Shown here piece after piece: positions 63,273-64,000 of a stretch of DNA of 64,000 nt. Origin of the DNA: Rhabditoides inermis. Taxonomy: Eukaryota; Nematoda; Chromadorea; Rhabditida; Rhabditidae. Both the position numbers and the translations under genes were made by a program. Below the pieces are notes generated by a model. It was not told where the DNA came from and made no database searches. It saw nothing but the letters and a program-made list of their open reading frames with translations. The first letter of the stretch is position 1. The number at the start of each line of letters is the position of its first letter. The stretch covers positions 1,360,001 to 1,424,000 of the forward strand of contig CAWZYM010000172.1 of NCBI GenBank assembly GCA_963966185.1, read 5' to 3'.

Positions 63273-64000
63273 TCGCCTTTTCTACTAAAATGTCCTATGG
63301 TGTCCGTCATTCCAGAGTCATAACTAGCTTCAAACTCAACCGATTCCCATGAAACTTGGTAAAAAGTTGTGTTCTCTTCCAAGGACGACGACAAAATTCA
63401 GGCACCTCTCAACTCCTCCTCTACGTCCATATTTGGTCAAAAAACCACCAAAAATGGTCACTTTTGCACTTTTTCTTGTGTGTCCGCGGGCATAACTCCG
63501 TTTCTACCGAACCGATTTGCGTCAAACTTTGCGAAAAGTTTACATAGTACTTCAGGATGCAGTCCACTTTGTGATTACTCTCCAATTACACTCATTGCCT
63601 ATATTTGGTAGAAAAACCTCAAAATTCGCCGATTTTGGTGCTGTCCGCTGCAAAAGCTTCTCACCTAAGAAACAGTTTCGCTTCTTGTTCTGTAATTACT
63701 TTCAACAATTAGTTCTGTCACTAACCTGCAAGTTTCATCATCATTGGTTACGGTGTAAGGAAAATATAGCCAAATTAGCAAGAGCCGCGCGCGCGCTCTC
63801 GCCTCACTTTTGCGATTTTTAGTATTTCCGCGGTCATAACTCGATTCATACAAAACCAATTTGCAAGAAACTTGACTGATAGTTGAGTTTACGTCTTGTG
63901 ATGCAGTCCATTCTGTGACAGTTCTCAATTTTGCTTTCATTACCTCTCTTTTTGGTCAAAATACTACCAAAAATGGTCACTTTTTCACTTTTTCATGTGT
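63273..64000 (+). mobile_element. relative of the 2.06-kb element, cut by the window edge
   Basis: It starts TCGCCTTTTCTACTAAAATG, then TCCTATGGTGTCCGTCATTC. To the window end it aligns with the reverse complement of the elements at 8911-15078, with scattered differences, so it is a diverged copy in the opposite orientation. The CATAACT modules are present at about 63308, 63490 and 63834. The 3' hairpin would lie beyond the window. Confidence 0.72.

Overview
The window is eukaryotic DNA, from an invertebrate animal as far as I can tell; I could not place the clade. One large intron-rich gene fills the first 21.6 kb on the + strand, and repeats fill the rest. All introns I placed are GT-AG and the reading frame is kept across 38 exons. 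The protein is an orthologue of FARP (FERM, RhoGEF and pleckstrin-domain protein; related to vertebrate FARP1/FARP2 and insect Cdep).

Region 1 (1-7.6 kb): the FERM and FERM-adjacent exons, then a composite exon. Splicing at 4776 continues to the DH-PH-PH part. Read-through instead adds 715 codons of disordered, proline-rich tail, a stop at 6918-6920 and an AATAAA at 7236. The gene therefore seems to make a full-length protein (about 1121 aa) and a FERM-only protein (about 1100 aa). Region 2 (7.6-21.6 kb): linker exons, a divergent DH domain, two PH domains and the true stop. Its largest intron (8793-15409) holds three near-identical 2.06-kb mobile elements head to tail. Other introns hold a tRNA-derived SINE, fold-back elements, an inverted pair of interspersed repeats and long CT or GA microsatellites.

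Region 3 (22.4-30.1 kb): two head-to-tail elements of 3.6 and 4.15 kb, each carrying a ~138-bp minisatellite. Region 4 (30.1-57.2 kb): 29 tandem copies of a 935-bp unit, closed by a short hairpin-ended element. Region 5 (57.5-60.5 kb): an unassigned spacer, a ~2.1-kb uninterrupted homopurine tract and a 491-bp fold-back. Region 6 (60.5-64 kb): three more elements head to tail, the last cut by the window edge.

The repeat families of regions 2, 3, 4 and 6 look like one superfamily. Each starts with TC followed within ~30 bp by a TAAAAT-CTATGG head, has no coding capacity, and (except the 935-bp units) ends in GC-rich hairpins, usually ending in CTAG. Neighbours join tail to head. TC starts, CTAG ends, terminal hairpins and tandem copies are hallmarks of Helitron-type rolling-circle elements, so I read these as non-autonomous members or relatives. 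Their hairpin loops follow a common rule (GNA or GNNA), and internal mismatches are G-A/purine pairs. No Rep/helicase or transposase gene is present in the window.
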